Shown here one piece after another: positions 1 to 9,235 of a DNA stretch of 64,000 bases. The notes beneath the pieces are model-generated. The model was not told the DNA's origin and searched no databases. It saw only the letters and a list, made by a program, of their open reading frames with translations. The position numbers were made by a program, and so were the translations under genes. Every line of letters begins with the position of its first letter. The stretch's first letter is position 1. The DNA is from an uncultured Anaerolineae bacterium. GTDB taxonomy: Bacteria; Chloroflexota; Anaerolineae; JACIWP01. The stretch covers positions 1 through 64,000 of the forward strand of contig CALIBQ010000007.1 in the NCBI GenBank assembly GCA_938049385.1, given 5' to 3'.

Positions 1-1
1 G

Positions 2-121
2 CGTGTGCAGCAGGAGGTAGAGGCCTGGGCGAAGACCCGCAATGCGGCGCAGGCCACCGTCGAATGGCGCTTTACCACGACCGATGCTCGGCTTAAGTTC
101 CATCGCCTATATCATCAATAA
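2..121 (+). mobile_element. IS630-family transposase, C-terminal fragment (5' end outside window)
   Basis: An open frame runs in from the left edge and stops at TAA 119-121. It encodes about 39 residues ending in WRFTTTDARLKFHRLYHQ, preceded by EVEAWAKTRN. The W-x-F-T-T-x-D-A-R-x-K-x-x-R-L-Y pattern is the typical extreme C-terminus of IS630/Tc1-mariner-type DDE transposases. The catalytic domain lies left of the window. Only a few bases separate the stop from the interrupted PA14 gene, so the right end of the element should lie at about 105-130; members of this family insert at TA, and TA-rich sequence (taataattatt) is present there. I cannot see the left end or the inverted repeat pair. Confidence 0.72.
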
Positions 122-126
122 TTATT

Positions 127-1278
127 GTGGTGAAGTACTACGCCTTCGGCACCAACTCCGACGACGGCTCGTACCTCTTCATTGACGGCCAGATGATCGT
201 GGACAACGGCGGCCATCACGGCGATGTCTACCGGGAAGGAATGATCCAGCTTGCGGAAGGCTTCCATGACATCATCCTGCGCTACTTCTAGGTGGACGGC
301 GGACGCAAGATTGAGCTGTGGTGGACGCCGCCCGGCGGCGCGCATGAGCTGGTGCCGGCGCACTACCTGCGCCCGCCCGGCGTCTCCCTGGAGGAACTGC
401 CGGCCCTGCCGACCGCGCCGGTCATCCCAGCCGCCGGCGCGGTCCCGCCAGTGGCCGGCGTAGAGCTGATAGCGAGCTGGGGCGGTGAGGGAAGCGCCCC
501 CGGACAGTTCCGCACGCCTCGCGGCGCGGCGGTGGACGCCCAGGGCCGCGTGTATGTGGCTGACGCCGGCAACGGCCGGGTGCAGGTCTTCTCCGCCCAG
601 GGAGATTTCATCGGAGCCTGGACGCAGGCCGGCGAGCCTCTGCGCGAGCCGTTTGACATCGCGGTGGCACCGGACGGCCGGGTGTACGTGCTGGATGCCA
701 CCCGCCAGGTCATCGCCCGCTACAGCCCGGAGGGGATGTTCGAGAAGGAGTTCGGCGGGGAGCTGGCTATGTACGGCCCGCGCGGCATTGGTGTGGACCT
801 GGCCGGCAGTATCTACGTGGCGGACACCGGCGGCTCGCGGGTGCTGAAGCTTTCCCCGGAGGGCGAACTGCTGGCCGTGGTGGCCGGCTTCGGCGCCGGC
901 CCAGGCCAGGTCAACCAGCCCACCGACGCGGCGGTGGATTCCTTCGGCCGCATATATATCGCCGATGTGCTGAACATGCGCCTGCAGGTGCTGGATTCCG
1001 CCGGCGGTTATCTGGGCGAATGGCCGATCTCGGGTGCCAATACCACCGACAGCCCGCACCTGGCGGTGGATGCCTTCGGCCGGCTCTTCCTCACCGACCC
1101 CGAGGCGCACATTGTGCTGGTGTACGACGGCCAGGGCAACCGCCTAGGCCAGTGGGGCGGCGAGGGGACAGCGCCGGGGCAGTTCCGCAAGGCGGTGGGG
1201 GTTGCGGCCGGCCCCGATGGCCTCGTTGCCGTCACGGATGTGTACAACCACCGCGTCCAGACCTTCCAGGTGCGGTAA
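127..1278 (+). pseudogene. PA14-NHL repeat protein remnant: 5' truncated at the IS, with in-frame amber stop at 289-291
   Basis: The frame beginning near 127 encodes the second half of a PA14 carbohydrate-binding domain (KYYAFGTNSDDGSYLFIDG) and hits TAG at 289-291, exactly where PA14 domains read RYFQ. The same frame then continues the domain (GGRKIELWWTPPGG, ELVPAHYLRP) without a shift. From about 470 a six-bladed NHL-type beta-propeller follows, with repeats of the form GxAPGQFRxPRGAAVDAxGRVYVAD. The N-terminus is missing, apparently removed by the adjacent IS630-like insertion. A GTG at 292 could restart translation but has no Shine-Dalgarno sequence. The protein was presumably extracytoplasmic and glycan-binding. 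Probably a pseudogene; a miscalled CAG->TAG is the alternative for the stop but would not explain the lost 5' end. Confidence 0.75.
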
Positions 1279-1291
1279 GGGGAGCGGATGC

Positions 1292-4132
1292 ATGGCCAGG
1301 CGCAGGGCGAAGGGGCAGGTGGTCGCGCCATTGCTGGCCCTGCTGTTGGGCGTGTTGGCTCAGACGTTCCTGCTGAAGGATCGCTCCTATGCGCCGGCGG
1401 CCGGCGCGTTCTTCGTCCTGGGAGGCCTGCTGGCGGCACTGGCCGGCGGTGGGCCGCAGACTATCTCCGCGAGAGAGACGCCAGTTTCACCGGTACACCG
1501 GTCTCGCGCTGGCATGACAGCCGGCATCCTGCTGACGCTATGCGGCGCGGCGGCCTTGGGCTGGGCCGGCTGGCAGTGCTTCTGGCGTTGGGATGCCGTG
1601 CGGCGCGTCTGGGGATGGTATCTGGCCGGCAGTATCATCGCCTTGGCTGGCATGGCGCTCTGGGATGGGTATCGCCCTCTGGATGGCCTCCGCCGCACCT
1701 GCCAGACGCGTCGGCACTGGGCCGGCGAGGCCGCGGCGGTGGCCTTGGTCATGATGCTGGCCTTCGCCGTGACCCTGGCCGGCCTGGGGTATTTCCCGCC
1801 GGCCGGCGGCATTTCCTGGAACGACGAGGCCCAGGTAGGCAAAGACGCCTACGGCGTCCTGCATCACAACGGCTTGCCCTGGCAGTACCCCACCAGCGTG
1901 TATCCGGTGGTCCTGTCATTCCTTCTTCTCGGCCCCACCACTTCCGCTCTCCGCCTGCCCTTTGCACTCATGGGCGCGCTGCTGTGTCTGCCCTTTTACT
2001 TCCTGGCTCGGCGTCTGCTGGGGCCGGCGCCGGCGCTGGCGGCCGCGTTCCTCTTGGCTGTATCCCGCTACCGCATCGCGCTCTCCCGGCTGGCCCTGCC
2101 GATGGTGCCAGACCTGCTGTGCACCCTCGTTGTGCTGGCCTGCCTGGCGCGTGCGCTCCATACCCGGGGGAAGGCCCCCTATTTCACCGCCGGCCTGGCC
2201 TTGGCGCTGGGCCTGTACAGCCACGCCTCGTTCAAGCTGGTGCCGCTGTTCGCAGTGGTGCTGATGGGCAGTGACGCTGTCCGCCAACTGAGGGAGGTGC
2301 GGCACATGCCCTCCGCCGGCCGCCGAACGGCCCTCTGGCAGTCTCTACGCGGTCATTTGCCCGGTCTGCTGGTCTTTGTGCTATCGCTGGCTGTCTTCGC
2401 CGCGCCGTATCTCGGATTTGTCTACCGGGAGCCGCAGGTCGCGCTGACGGAACGATTTACCTCCATTTTACCGGTCCTGTTCCAGCCATCCACATCGTCG
2501 GCCCAGGCACTGGTTCCCCGCCTCGTCCGCGCGCTCCTGTTTTATAACCTGGAGGGTGAGAGCTGGCCGGCGGCCAACCTGCCGGGGACGCCGGCGTTGG
2601 ACCCCGTCACCGGTGTCCTCTTCGCCCTGGGCCTCATCACGGCACTGGCCGGCATCTGGCGCGGCCTGAACGTCCTGCTGGTGACATGGTTTCTGGGTAC
2701 ACTCATCGGCGGGGGCGTACTGCCGGCCGATTTCCGGAGTCACCGCATCGCCCTGGCACTGCCGGCGGCCTACCTGCTGGCCGGCCTGTTCGTGCAGAAG
2801 CTGTGGAATATCCGACCGGGCATGGCACCGAGCTGGCGCCGCCTGACCGCCGGCCTGCTGGGGGTGCTCCTGCTCCTGGCCGCCGGCAGTAACCTGGGTC
2901 TCTTCTTCGGCCGGCAGATCCATGATCCACGCACGAGGGCGGAGTTCGACCGCGATATCAGTGCCCTGGCGAGCACGCTGGCCGGCTTTCAAGGCCAACG
3001 TTATATCTACCTGATGGCAAACTTCCCATTCTACGACCCCGGGCAGGATTTCGCTTGGCTGGCCGGCGAGCCGCCCGGCCGGCGCATCATGTCCCTGGCC
3101 GAAGCGCTCCCCAGTCGCGAGGAGACTCCGCTGAGCCTTGTTTATGCCGCCTGCGGGCCGTATGACGGAGAGGCCTTGGCCGCGGCGGTGCGGGCATTTT
3201 ACCCGGGCGCCGAGGAACGGCGCCTGAAAAGCCCGTATGGGCGCTATTCCTGCCGGCTCCTGCTGGTGAACCCGGAAGATGTCGCGGCGCGCCGCGGCTT
3301 GATCCTGCGTGTTTCTTTTGATGGCAGTTCCACAAACCTGAACATGCAGGTGCCGGCATTGGAAGCGGAACTAGGGGCCGGCGGTATTCCCCCTTCTCCG
3401 CCTTTTCGGGTACAATGGACGGGCGCGCTGTATGCCCCGGCATTTGATGTGTATGCCCTCCGGACCGAGGACAGTGTCATGATGGATATCCGGGTGGACG
3501 GCCAGCCGGCTAATGACACGCCCCTGCGCCTGGCGGAAGGCTGGCACAGCTTACAAGTACAGGGAGAGGTGCCGGGGTTCCCCATAGACGCGTCCCTATG
3601 GTGGCGGCGCGGTGAAGGGGAGTGGGAGAAGGTGCCGCCGGCCTATCTGGATGTGGATGCTGGCGCCCGCGGTCTCCTGGCCTCGTATTACGAATGTGAT
3701 GACAACGGGCTGATCGGGGAACTTGTCTGGCAGAGGGTGGAGCCGCTGATCGCCCTGCAAACGGTGCCTAGTGAATGGGAAGGCGCGCCGGCGAAGGTCC
3801 TGGCCGGCCGGCCTTACTGTGCGGTGTACGAGGGCTGGCTGATGGCGGATGAAGCCGGCAAGTACGGCTTTCGCGCTGCGGCCCAAGCCGGGGCGGTGCG
3901 TCTTCTGCTGGACGGTCGGCCGGTGCTGGAAGACGGTGGCCAGCCTTGGGCCAAAACGTTTGTGGAGGAAGAGGCAGAGTTAGGCGCGGGGCCGCATGCC
4001 CTGCGCCTGGAATTCCGCCGGCGGGAGGGGGAATTCAGCGGCCTGGTGCTGTACTGGAGGCCGCCGGCGGGGGAGTGGGAGCCGGTACCACCAGCCGCCT
4101 TATCCCACACGCAGGAGATGAAGCGGAATTAA
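1292..4132 (+). CDS. GT39-like polytopic membrane glycosyltransferase with C-terminal PA14 domain
   Basis: 946 residues from ATG 1292, chosen because GGGGAG lies 7 bp upstream and a hydrophobic segment begins at about residue 10. Residues 1-570 contain about 12 membrane segments. An early extracytoplasmic loop holds WNDEAQ (176-181), the acidic position typical of GT-C/PMT-ArnT enzymes, which transfer sugar from a polyprenyl-phosphate donor on the outer face of the membrane. A soluble region follows (570-780), then a PA14 domain (about 790-940: LLASYYECDD, YEGWLMADEAGKYGF, LYWRPPAGEWEPVP). The upstream remnant also contains a PA14 domain, so the two genes may have served the same surface glycan. 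Acceptor and donor cannot be read from sequence. The stop lies 30 bp before sucC. Confidence 0.82.
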   Translation: MARRRAKGQVVAPLLALLLGVLAQTFLLKDRSYAPAAGAFFVLGGLLAALAGGGPQTISARETPVSPVHRSRAGMTAGILLTLCGAAALGWAGWQCFWRWDAVRRVWGWYLAGSIIALAGMALWDGYRPLDGLRRTCQTRRHWAGEAAAVALVMMLAFAVTLAGLGYFPPAGGISWNDEAQVGKDAYGVLHHNGLPWQYPTSVYPVVLSFLLLGPTTSALRLPFALMGALLCLPFYFLARRLLGPAPALAAAFLLAVSRYRIALSRLALPMVPDLLCTLVVLACLARALHTRGKAPYFTAGLALALGLYSHASFKLVPLFAVVLMGSDAVRQLREVRHMPSAGRRTALWQSLRGHLPGLLVFVLSLAVFAAPYLGFVYREPQVALTERFTSILPVLFQPSTSSAQALVPRLVRALLFYNLEGESWPAANLPGTPALDPVTGVLFALGLITALAGIWRGLNVLLVTWFLGTLIGGGVLPADFRSHRIALALPAAYLLAGLFVQKLWNIRPGMAPSWRRLTAGLLGVLLLLAAGSNLGLFFGRQIHDPRTRAEFDRDISALASTLAGFQGQRYIYLMANFPFYDPGQDFAWLAGEPPGRRIMSLAEALPSREETPLSLVYAACGPYDGEALAAAVRAFYPGAEERRLKSPYGRYSCRLLLVNPEDVAARRGLILRVSFDGSSTNLNMQVPALEAELGAGGIPPSPPFRVQWTGALYAPAFDVYALRTEDSVMMDIRVDGQPANDTPLRLAEGWHSLQVQGEVPGFPIDASLWWRRGEGEWEKVPPAYLDVDAGARGLLASYYECDDNGLIGELVWQRVEPLIALQTVPSEWEGAPAKVLAGRPYCAVYEGWLMADEAGKYGFRAAAQAGAVRLLLDGRPVLEDGGQPWAKTFVEEEAELGAGPHALRLEFRRREGEFSGLVLYWRPPAGEWEPVPPAALSHTQEMKRN

Positions 4133-4162
4133 TGCAGTGAGATAACGGCAAGGAGGCCTGTT

Positions 4163-5317
4163 ATGAATTTGTATGAGTTCCAGTCGAAGCAGATTTTCGC
4201 CAAGCACGGCATCCCAATTCCGAAAGGGGAGCTGGCGCAGACGCCGGAAGAAGCCGAGGAAATCGCCGCCCGGCTGGGGGGCCGGGTGGTGGTGAAGGCG
4301 CAGGTGCTGGCGGGCGGGCGCGGTAAGGCCGGCGGCATCCGCCTGGCGGAAACGCCGGCGGAGGCCCGCGCCGCGGCGGAAGCCATCCTGGGCATGCAGA
4401 TCAAGGGACTGACGGTGCGGCGGGTGCTGGTGGACCAGGCCGCCGACATCGCGCAGGAGCTGTACCTGGGCATCGTGCTGGACCGTGCCGGCCGCCGGCT
4501 GGTGCTGATGGCATCCGCGGCCGGCGGGGTGGATATTGAAGAGGTTGCGGCGGCCGCGCCGGAGAAAATCGCCCGCGCGGAGATTGACCCTCTGCTCGGC
4601 CTCCAGCCCTATCAGATGCGCCAGGTGGCCTGCGATATTGAGCTGGACCGCGCTCTGCTGACTCAGTTCACCCGCATTGGGCTGGGGCTGTACGAGGCGC
4701 TGATGCGCTCCGATGCGACCCTGGCGGAGATCAACCCACTGGCAGTGACGGCCGGCGGGGAACTGCTGGCGTTGGACGGCAAAATGGTGGTGGACGACAA
4801 CGGCCTGTACCGTCAGCCCGAGCTGGCACGGGCGCGGGAAATGCTGGAGGAGTCGCCAGCGGAGCGGGAAGCCCGCCAGTACGGCCTGAGCTACGTCAAG
4901 CTGGACGGCTATATCGGTTGTATGGTGAACGGCGCCGGCCTGGCCATGGCGACCATGGACATGACCAAGCTGTTCGGGGGCGCGCCGGCGAACTTCCTGG
5001 ACATCGGCGGCGGGGCACGCGCCGACCGGGTGGCGGCGGCCCTGCGCATCATCCTGGCCGATCCCAATGTGCGCGCCGTTCTCATCAACATTTTCGGCGG
5101 GATCACCCGCTGTGACGAGGTGGCGCGCGGCATCCTGGAGGCTTTCGCACAAGTGCCGTCGAAGGTGCCGGTGGTAGTGCGCCTGATTGGGACGAATGAG
5201 GAAGAGGGCCGGCGTCTGCTGGCCGAGGCCAATTTCATCACCGCACGCACGCTGAGCGAGGCCGCCCGCCGCGCGGTGGAAGCGGCGCAGGCCGGCACAG
5301 CCGCGCCGGCGGTATAA
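4163..5317 (+). CDS. sucC: Succinyl-CoA synthetase (ADP-forming) beta subunit
   Basis: 384 residues, the normal family length (E. coli 388). It starts [18 protein letters not shown], with AAGGAGG 6 bp before ATG. The N-terminal ATP-grasp fold includes [17 protein letters not shown]; the C-terminal ligase domain includes [17 protein letters not shown] and [14 protein letters not shown], the grip around the phosphohistidine loop of the alpha subunit. With SucD it interconverts succinyl-CoA, ADP and phosphate with succinate, CoA and ATP. It is 14 bp upstream of sucD and shares the region with a 2-oxoacid:ferredoxin oxidoreductase, so its substrate is probably the succinyl-CoA made there. Confidence 0.97.
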   Translation: MNLYEFQSKQIFAKHGIPIPKGELAQTPEEAEEIAARLGGRVVVKAQVLAGGRGKAGGIRLAETPAEARAAAEAILGMQIKGLTVRRVLVDQAADIAQELYLGIVLDRAGRRLVLMASAAGGVDIEEVAAAAPEKIARAEIDPLLGLQPYQMRQVACDIELDRALLTQFTRIGLGLYEALMRSDATLAEINPLAVTAGGELLALDGKMVVDDNGLYRQPELARAREMLEESPAEREARQYGLSYVKLDGYIGCMVNGAGLAMATMDMTKLFGGAPANFLDIGGGARADRVAAALRIILADPNVRAVLINIFGGITRCDEVARGILEAFAQVPSKVPVVVRLIGTNEEEGRRLLAEANFITARTLSEAARRAVEAAQAGTAAPAV

Positions 5318-5331
5318 GGGGGAGGTGGGCC

Positions 5332-6198
5332 ATGAGCATCCTGCTGGATAATCGCTCGCGCGTGGTCGTGCAGGGGATCACCGGTCGCGAGGGTTCTTTC
5401 CACACCCTGCAGATGGTGGAGTACGGCACCCAGGTGGTGGCCGGCGTGACGCCAGGCAAGGGCGGAGAATGGCTGGAGGGCATCCCCATTTTCGATACAG
5501 TGGCCGCGGCGGTGGAAGCGACCGGCGCGGATACCTCAGCGATTTTCGTGCCGGCCCCGTATGCCGCTGATGCGATTATGGAAGCGGCCGCGGCCGGCAT
5601 TCAGCTCATCGTGTGCATCACCGAGGGCATCCCAGCCCTGGATATGCTCAAGGTGGTCGCTTTCGTGCGCTCCCGCGGAGCGCGCCTCATCGGCCCCAAC
5701 TGCCCCGGCCTTATTACCCCAGGGCAGGCTAAGGTAGGCATTATGCCGGGCCATATCCACCGGCCCGGGCCGGTGGGGGTAGTATCCCGGAGCGGCACGC
5801 TGACGTATGAGGTGGTCTATTCGCTCACTCAGCGCGGCATCGGACAGTCCACCGCGGTGGGCATCGGCGGGGACATGATTATCGGCAGTAGTTTCGTGGA
5901 CATCCTGGAGCTGTTCGAGCGTGACCCGTATACGGATATAGTGGTGATGATCGGCGAGATCGGCGGGAACGAGGAGGAGATTGCGGCAGAGTATGTCGCC
6001 GGCCACATGACCAAACCGGTGGTGGCGTTCATCGCCGGCCTGACGGCCCCGGAGGGCAAGCGCATGGGCCATGCCGGCGCCATTATCGCTGGCCGCTCCG
6101 GCGGCGCAAAGGAGAAGATCGCCCGCCTGAAAGAAGCCGGCGTGCGCGTGGCGGAGCATCCGGAGCAGATCGCGGATATAGTGGCGGGGATGCTGTAG
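5332..6198 (+). CDS. sucD: Succinyl-CoA synthetase alpha subunit
   Basis: 288 residues, full length. It has an N-terminal CoA-binding Rossmann fold ([15 protein letters not shown]) and a C-terminal flavodoxin-like ligase domain. The transiently phosphorylated histidine is in GHAGAIIAG (His247; E. coli His246). IGPNCPGLI and [14 protein letters not shown] are also family hallmarks. ATG 5332 follows GGGGGAGG. Translated with sucC (14 bp apart). A recognisable promoter separates it from the kor genes, so the two sets may be transcribed both together and independently. Confidence 0.97.
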   Translation: MSILLDNRSRVVVQGITGREGSFHTLQMVEYGTQVVAGVTPGKGGEWLEGIPIFDTVAAAVEATGADTSAIFVPAPYAADAIMEAAAAGIQLIVCITEGIPALDMLKVVAFVRSRGARLIGPNCPGLITPGQAKVGIMPGHIHRPGPVGVVSRSGTLTYEVVYSLTQRGIGQSTAVGIGGDMIIGSSFVDILELFERDPYTDIVVMIGEIGGNEEEIAAEYVAGHMTKPVVAFIAGLTAPEGKRMGHAGAIIAGRSGGAKEKIARLKEAGVRVAEHPEQIADIVAGML

Positions 6199-6219
6199 GC
6201 CGGCGGGACATTCCCTGGA

Positions 6220-6247
6220 TTGACGAGAGGGCTGGAAATGTTACAAT
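6220..6247 (+). promoter_or_regulatory. Sigma-70-type promoter for the kor operon
   Basis: TTGACG (6220-6225), 16-bp spacer, TACAAT (6242-6247). It lies between sucD and korD and leaves a leader of about 80 nt that ends in AAAGGAGG about 10 nt before the korD ATG. Confidence 0.65.
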
Positions 6248-6336
6248 ATGCACGTGCAGACTCGCGATGGGCAGTGCCGGCGAGAACCTGGACGGTATCT
6301 CAGCGTTGAGCGACTTCCAAAGGAGGAACACCCGAG

Positions 6337-6654
6337 ATGCAAGCTGGAGAAGAATCACAAGCTGTCGAGGAGGCCCCGCCCGAGACGACCAAGCCGCGGC
6401 CGAAGCGGCGGGGCAAGGTCACGGTCTTTGACAACTGGTGCAAGGGCTGTGGGCTGTGCGTGGCCTTCTGCCCGCGCAAAGTGTTCGAATTGGGACCGGA
6501 GGGCCATCCAGTGGTAGTGCATGAGGAGCGGTGCACAGCCTGCAATTGGTGTGTCTATCACTGCCCGGACTTTGCCATTGTGGTCGAGCTGGTGGAGGAT
6601 GGGGAGCAGGAGCGAAAAACCGGTCAGGCTGTGGGAGGTAGGGTGCGCAGATGA
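6337..6654 (+). CDS. korD: 2-oxoacid:ferredoxin oxidoreductase delta subunit (2x[4Fe-4S] ferredoxin)
   Basis: 105 residues. After a basic, proline-rich start of about 30 residues it carries two cluster motifs, CKGCGLCVAFCPRKVF and CTACNWCVYHCPDFAI, each C-x2-C-x2-C-x3-C-P. It is the small electron-relay subunit that accepts electrons from the thiamine/[4Fe-4S] catalytic core. ATG 6337 follows AAAGGAGGAACACCCGAG. The stop overlaps the korA start (ATGA). The KorD rather than PorD assignment rests on the sucCD neighbours and the D-A-B-C gene order used by 2-oxoglutarate enzymes. Confidence 0.9.
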   Translation: MQAGEESQAVEEAPPETTKPRPKRRGKVTVFDNWCKGCGLCVAFCPRKVFELGPEGHPVVVHEERCTACNWCVYHCPDFAIVVELVEDGEQERKTGQAVGGRVRR

Positions 6655-7769
6655 GAACAGCATTTCTGCAAGGCAATGAAGCATGCGCTTATGGGGCGCT
6701 GGCCGCCGGCTGTCGCTTCTTCGCCGGCTATCCCATTACCCCTTCCACCACCATCGCAGAGACCATGGCCCGGGAGCTTCCCAAGGTGGGCGGCGTCTTT
6801 ATCCAGATGGAAGACGAGATCGCCAGCCTGGCGGCGGTGTTGGGTGCCTCGGTGGGCGGACTGAAGGCCATGACCGCCACCAGCGGCCCGGGCTTTTCCC
6901 TGATGCAGGAGCACATCGGCTATGCGGTCATGGCCGAGATTCCCTGCGTTATCGTGGATGTACAGCGCCTTGGCCCTTCCACCGGCCAGCCCACCAGCCC
7001 CTCCCAGGGGGACGTCATGCAGGCGCGCTGGGGCACGCACGGCGATCATCCCATCATCGCGCTGTCCCCCACCTCGGTGCGCGAGTGCTTTGACCTGACC
7101 GTGACGGCGTTCAACCTTTCGGAAAAATACCGCACACCGGTCATCCTGCTGATGGACGCGGTGGTGGGCCACATGCGGGAAAAGGTCAGCCTACCGGCCC
7201 CCGAGGAGCTGGAGGTCATCGACCGCGCCCGGCCCAACGTGCCGCCGGAGTGGTACTTCCCCTATGAGGAGACCGCCTCCGATGTGCCGCCCATGGCCAA
7301 TTTCGGCGACGGTTTCCGCTATCACATCACCGGGCTGATGCACGACCGCGCCGGCTTCCCCACCCAGCGGCTGGACGAGATCAACGCCTGGCTAACGCGC
7401 ATTTTCCGCAAGATTGACGCCCACGTGGATGACATCGCCATTACCGAGGCCATCAACGTGGAGCACGCCCGCACACTGGTCATCGCCTATGGGTGCACGG
7501 CGCGCGCCGCCAAGGAGGCCGTCTACATGTGCCGGCGGCATCGCGTCGGCCTGCTCATCCTGAAGACGCTGTGGCCCTTCCCCAAGGACCAGGTCCTGGT
7601 GGCGGCGCACGAGGCCCAGCGTGTGGTCGTGCCGGAGATGAACATGGGGCAGATCGCCCTAGAGGTGGAGCGGCTGGTCGGGCGCTCCAAGGTACGGCGG
7701 GTACGTCGGGCGGATGGGGAGATGATCACCCCCCAGGAGATCCGCGCCGCTATTGAGTATAAGGAATAA
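6651..7769 (+). CDS. korA: 2-oxoacid (2-oxoglutarate):ferredoxin oxidoreductase alpha subunit
   Basis: 372 residues, normal length. It begins FLQGNEACAYGALAAGCRFFAGYPITPSTTIAE, split here by the phrase GYPITPSTTIAE that defines domain I of this family. EDEIASLAAVLGAS and TSGPGFSLMQEHIGYA are also conserved. Domain II (from about residue 245, LVIAYGCTARAAKEAV) binds CoA in related enzymes. With KorB it decarboxylates 2-oxoglutarate to succinyl-CoA and reduces ferredoxin, or runs in reverse. ATG overlaps the korD stop, indicating translational coupling. Confidence 0.94.
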   Translation: MRTAFLQGNEACAYGALAAGCRFFAGYPITPSTTIAETMARELPKVGGVFIQMEDEIASLAAVLGASVGGLKAMTATSGPGFSLMQEHIGYAVMAEIPCVIVDVQRLGPSTGQPTSPSQGDVMQARWGTHGDHPIIALSPTSVRECFDLTVTAFNLSEKYRTPVILLMDAVVGHMREKVSLPAPEELEVIDRARPNVPPEWYFPYEETASDVPPMANFGDGFRYHITGLMHDRAGFPTQRLDEINAWLTRIFRKIDAHVDDIAITEAINVEHARTLVIAYGCTARAAKEAVYMCRRHRVGLLILKTLWPFPKDQVLVAAHEAQRVVVPEMNMGQIALEVERLVGRSKVRRVRRADGEMITPQEIRAAIEYKE

Positions 7770-7782
7770 GGGGTAGAGCGAT

Positions 7783-8619
7783 ATGGCAACACAGCGCCAA
7801 TTGATATACGACTACCTGCGCCATAAGAAGAAGTTCCCGAACATCTGGTGCGCCGGCTGTGGCATCGGCATCGTCATGGGCGCCATCATCCGCGCCGTGG
7901 ACGACCTTGGCTATGACAAGAACCAGGTGGCCATGATCTCCGGCATCGGGTGCAGTGGCCGCATGCCGGTCTACCTGGACTTTTACACCATGCACACCAC
8001 CCACGGCCGTGCCCTCTCCTTCGCCACCGGGCTGAAGCTGGCGCGGCCGGAACTGAAGATCATCGTGGTCATGGGGGATGGGGACGCGCTGGCCATTGGC
8101 GGCAACCATTTCATCCACACCGCCCGCCGCAATATTGACCTGACGGCCATCGTCATCAACAACGCTACCTACGGCATGACCGGCGGCCAGTACTCCCCCA
8201 CCACGCCCCAGCATATGCTGGCCACCACCGCTCCCTACGGCAATATCGAGCAGGACTTCCCCATCTGCGAGCTGGCGCAGGTGTGCGGCGCGGCCTTCGT
8301 GGCGCGCAGTACGGTGTATCATGTGGAAGAACTGCAGGGCTATATTGAGCAGGGGCTGGAGAAGAAGGGCTTCGCGCTGATTGAGGCGGTGAGCTACTGC
8401 CATACTACATACGGCCGGCTCAACCGCCTGGGCTCCGCAGTGGACATGATGCGCGCCCTCAAGGAGAACAGCATCACCCGGCAAGCCGCGGAGAAGCTCC
8501 CGCCCGAGGAACTCCAGGGGAAGATCGTGCGCGGCATCTTTGTGGACCGCGAGGTGCCGGAATACACCGAGCTGTATCAGAAGATCATCGAGCGGGCGCA
8601 GTCGGGAGGCAAAGCGTGA
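7783..8619 (+). CDS. korB: 2-oxoacid (2-oxoglutarate):ferredoxin oxidoreductase beta subunit, TPP-binding
   Basis: 278 residues. It contains the cluster/TPP motif IWCAGCGIGIVMGA, a second conserved Cys in GIGCSGRMPVY, and the TPP Mg-binding motif GDGDALAIGGNHFIH followed by NNATYGMTGGQYSPTT. Only the minimal cysteine set is present and no ferredoxin domain is fused, which matches the presence of a separate KorD. It lies 13 bp after korA; its last codon overlaps the korC GTG start. Confidence 0.95.
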   Translation: MATQRQLIYDYLRHKKKFPNIWCAGCGIGIVMGAIIRAVDDLGYDKNQVAMISGIGCSGRMPVYLDFYTMHTTHGRALSFATGLKLARPELKIIVVMGDGDALAIGGNHFIHTARRNIDLTAIVINNATYGMTGGQYSPTTPQHMLATTAPYGNIEQDFPICELAQVCGAAFVARSTVYHVEELQGYIEQGLEKKGFALIEAVSYCHTTYGRLNRLGSAVDMMRALKENSITRQAAEKLPPEELQGKIVRGIFVDREVPEYTELYQKIIERAQSGGKA

Positions 8620-9215
8620 AGAAAGAGACCACCAAGCCAGGTATTGGACGTTACGAGGTGCGTCTCGCCGGCAAAGGCGGCCAGGGCATGATCTTAGCCG
8701 GCCGCATCCTGGCGGAGGCCGTAGCGCTGTACGATGGGCGCAACGCCGTGCAGACCCAGGATTACGGCCCGGAAGCGCGCGGCGGCGCCTCCAAATCGGA
8801 GGTCATCATCTCCGACGGCGAAATATATTACCCCAAGGTGATGAACGCGGACCTGCTGGTTTGCATGAGCCAGGAAGCCAGCGACCGCTATTATTACGAC
8901 CTGAAACGGGATGGCCTGCTCATCATTGATTCCACCAACGTGGATCGCTCCCCCACGACACGGGTGGTCGCCGTGCCCATCACCGAGCTGGCCGTTAAGG
9001 CTACCGGCCGAGAGATCACGGCGGCCATGGTGGCGCTGGGCCTGATTTGCGGCCTGACGAAAATCGTGTCCGAGGAGGCGCTGGAAAAGGCTATCCGCTC
9101 CCTGGTGCCCAAAGGGACGGAGGAGCTGAACGTCAAGGCCATGCATGCCGGCCTGGAAGAAGCCAAGCGTCTCCTGGAAGCCGGCCTGCCGATCTCCCTC
9201 CCCAGGGAGCTGTGA
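8616..9215 (+). CDS. korC: 2-oxoacid:ferredoxin oxidoreductase gamma subunit
   Basis: 199 residues from GTG 8616, which overlaps the korB stop (GTGA). The family start is present: VRLAGKGGQGMILAGRILAEA, read as RLAGKGGQGMILAG, then QTQDYGPEARGGASKSEVI. This subunit closes the alpha/beta/gamma/delta complex near the CoA site. Last gene of the kor operon; a CCA-adding enzyme gene begins 20 bp later on the same strand and may be cotranscribed. Confidence 0.94.
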   Translation: MKKETTKPGIGRYEVRLAGKGGQGMILAGRILAEAVALYDGRNAVQTQDYGPEARGGASKSEVIISDGEIYYPKVMNADLLVCMSQEASDRYYYDLKRDGLLIIDSTNVDRSPTTRVVAVPITELAVKATGREITAAMVALGLICGLTKIVSEEALEKAIRSLVPKGTEELNVKAMHAGLEEAKRLLEAGLPISLPREL

Positions 9216-9235
9216 TACACAGGTTCGGTGAACAT

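Noticed and set aside
289-291. TAG as pyrrolysine or readthrough codon
   Set aside because: No pyl genes are visible, PA14 has no such residue, and the gene already lacks its 5' end next to an IS.
6248-6336. Riboswitch in the kor leader
   Set aside because: Only about 80 nt with no recognisable aptamer consensus or terminator/antiterminator pair.
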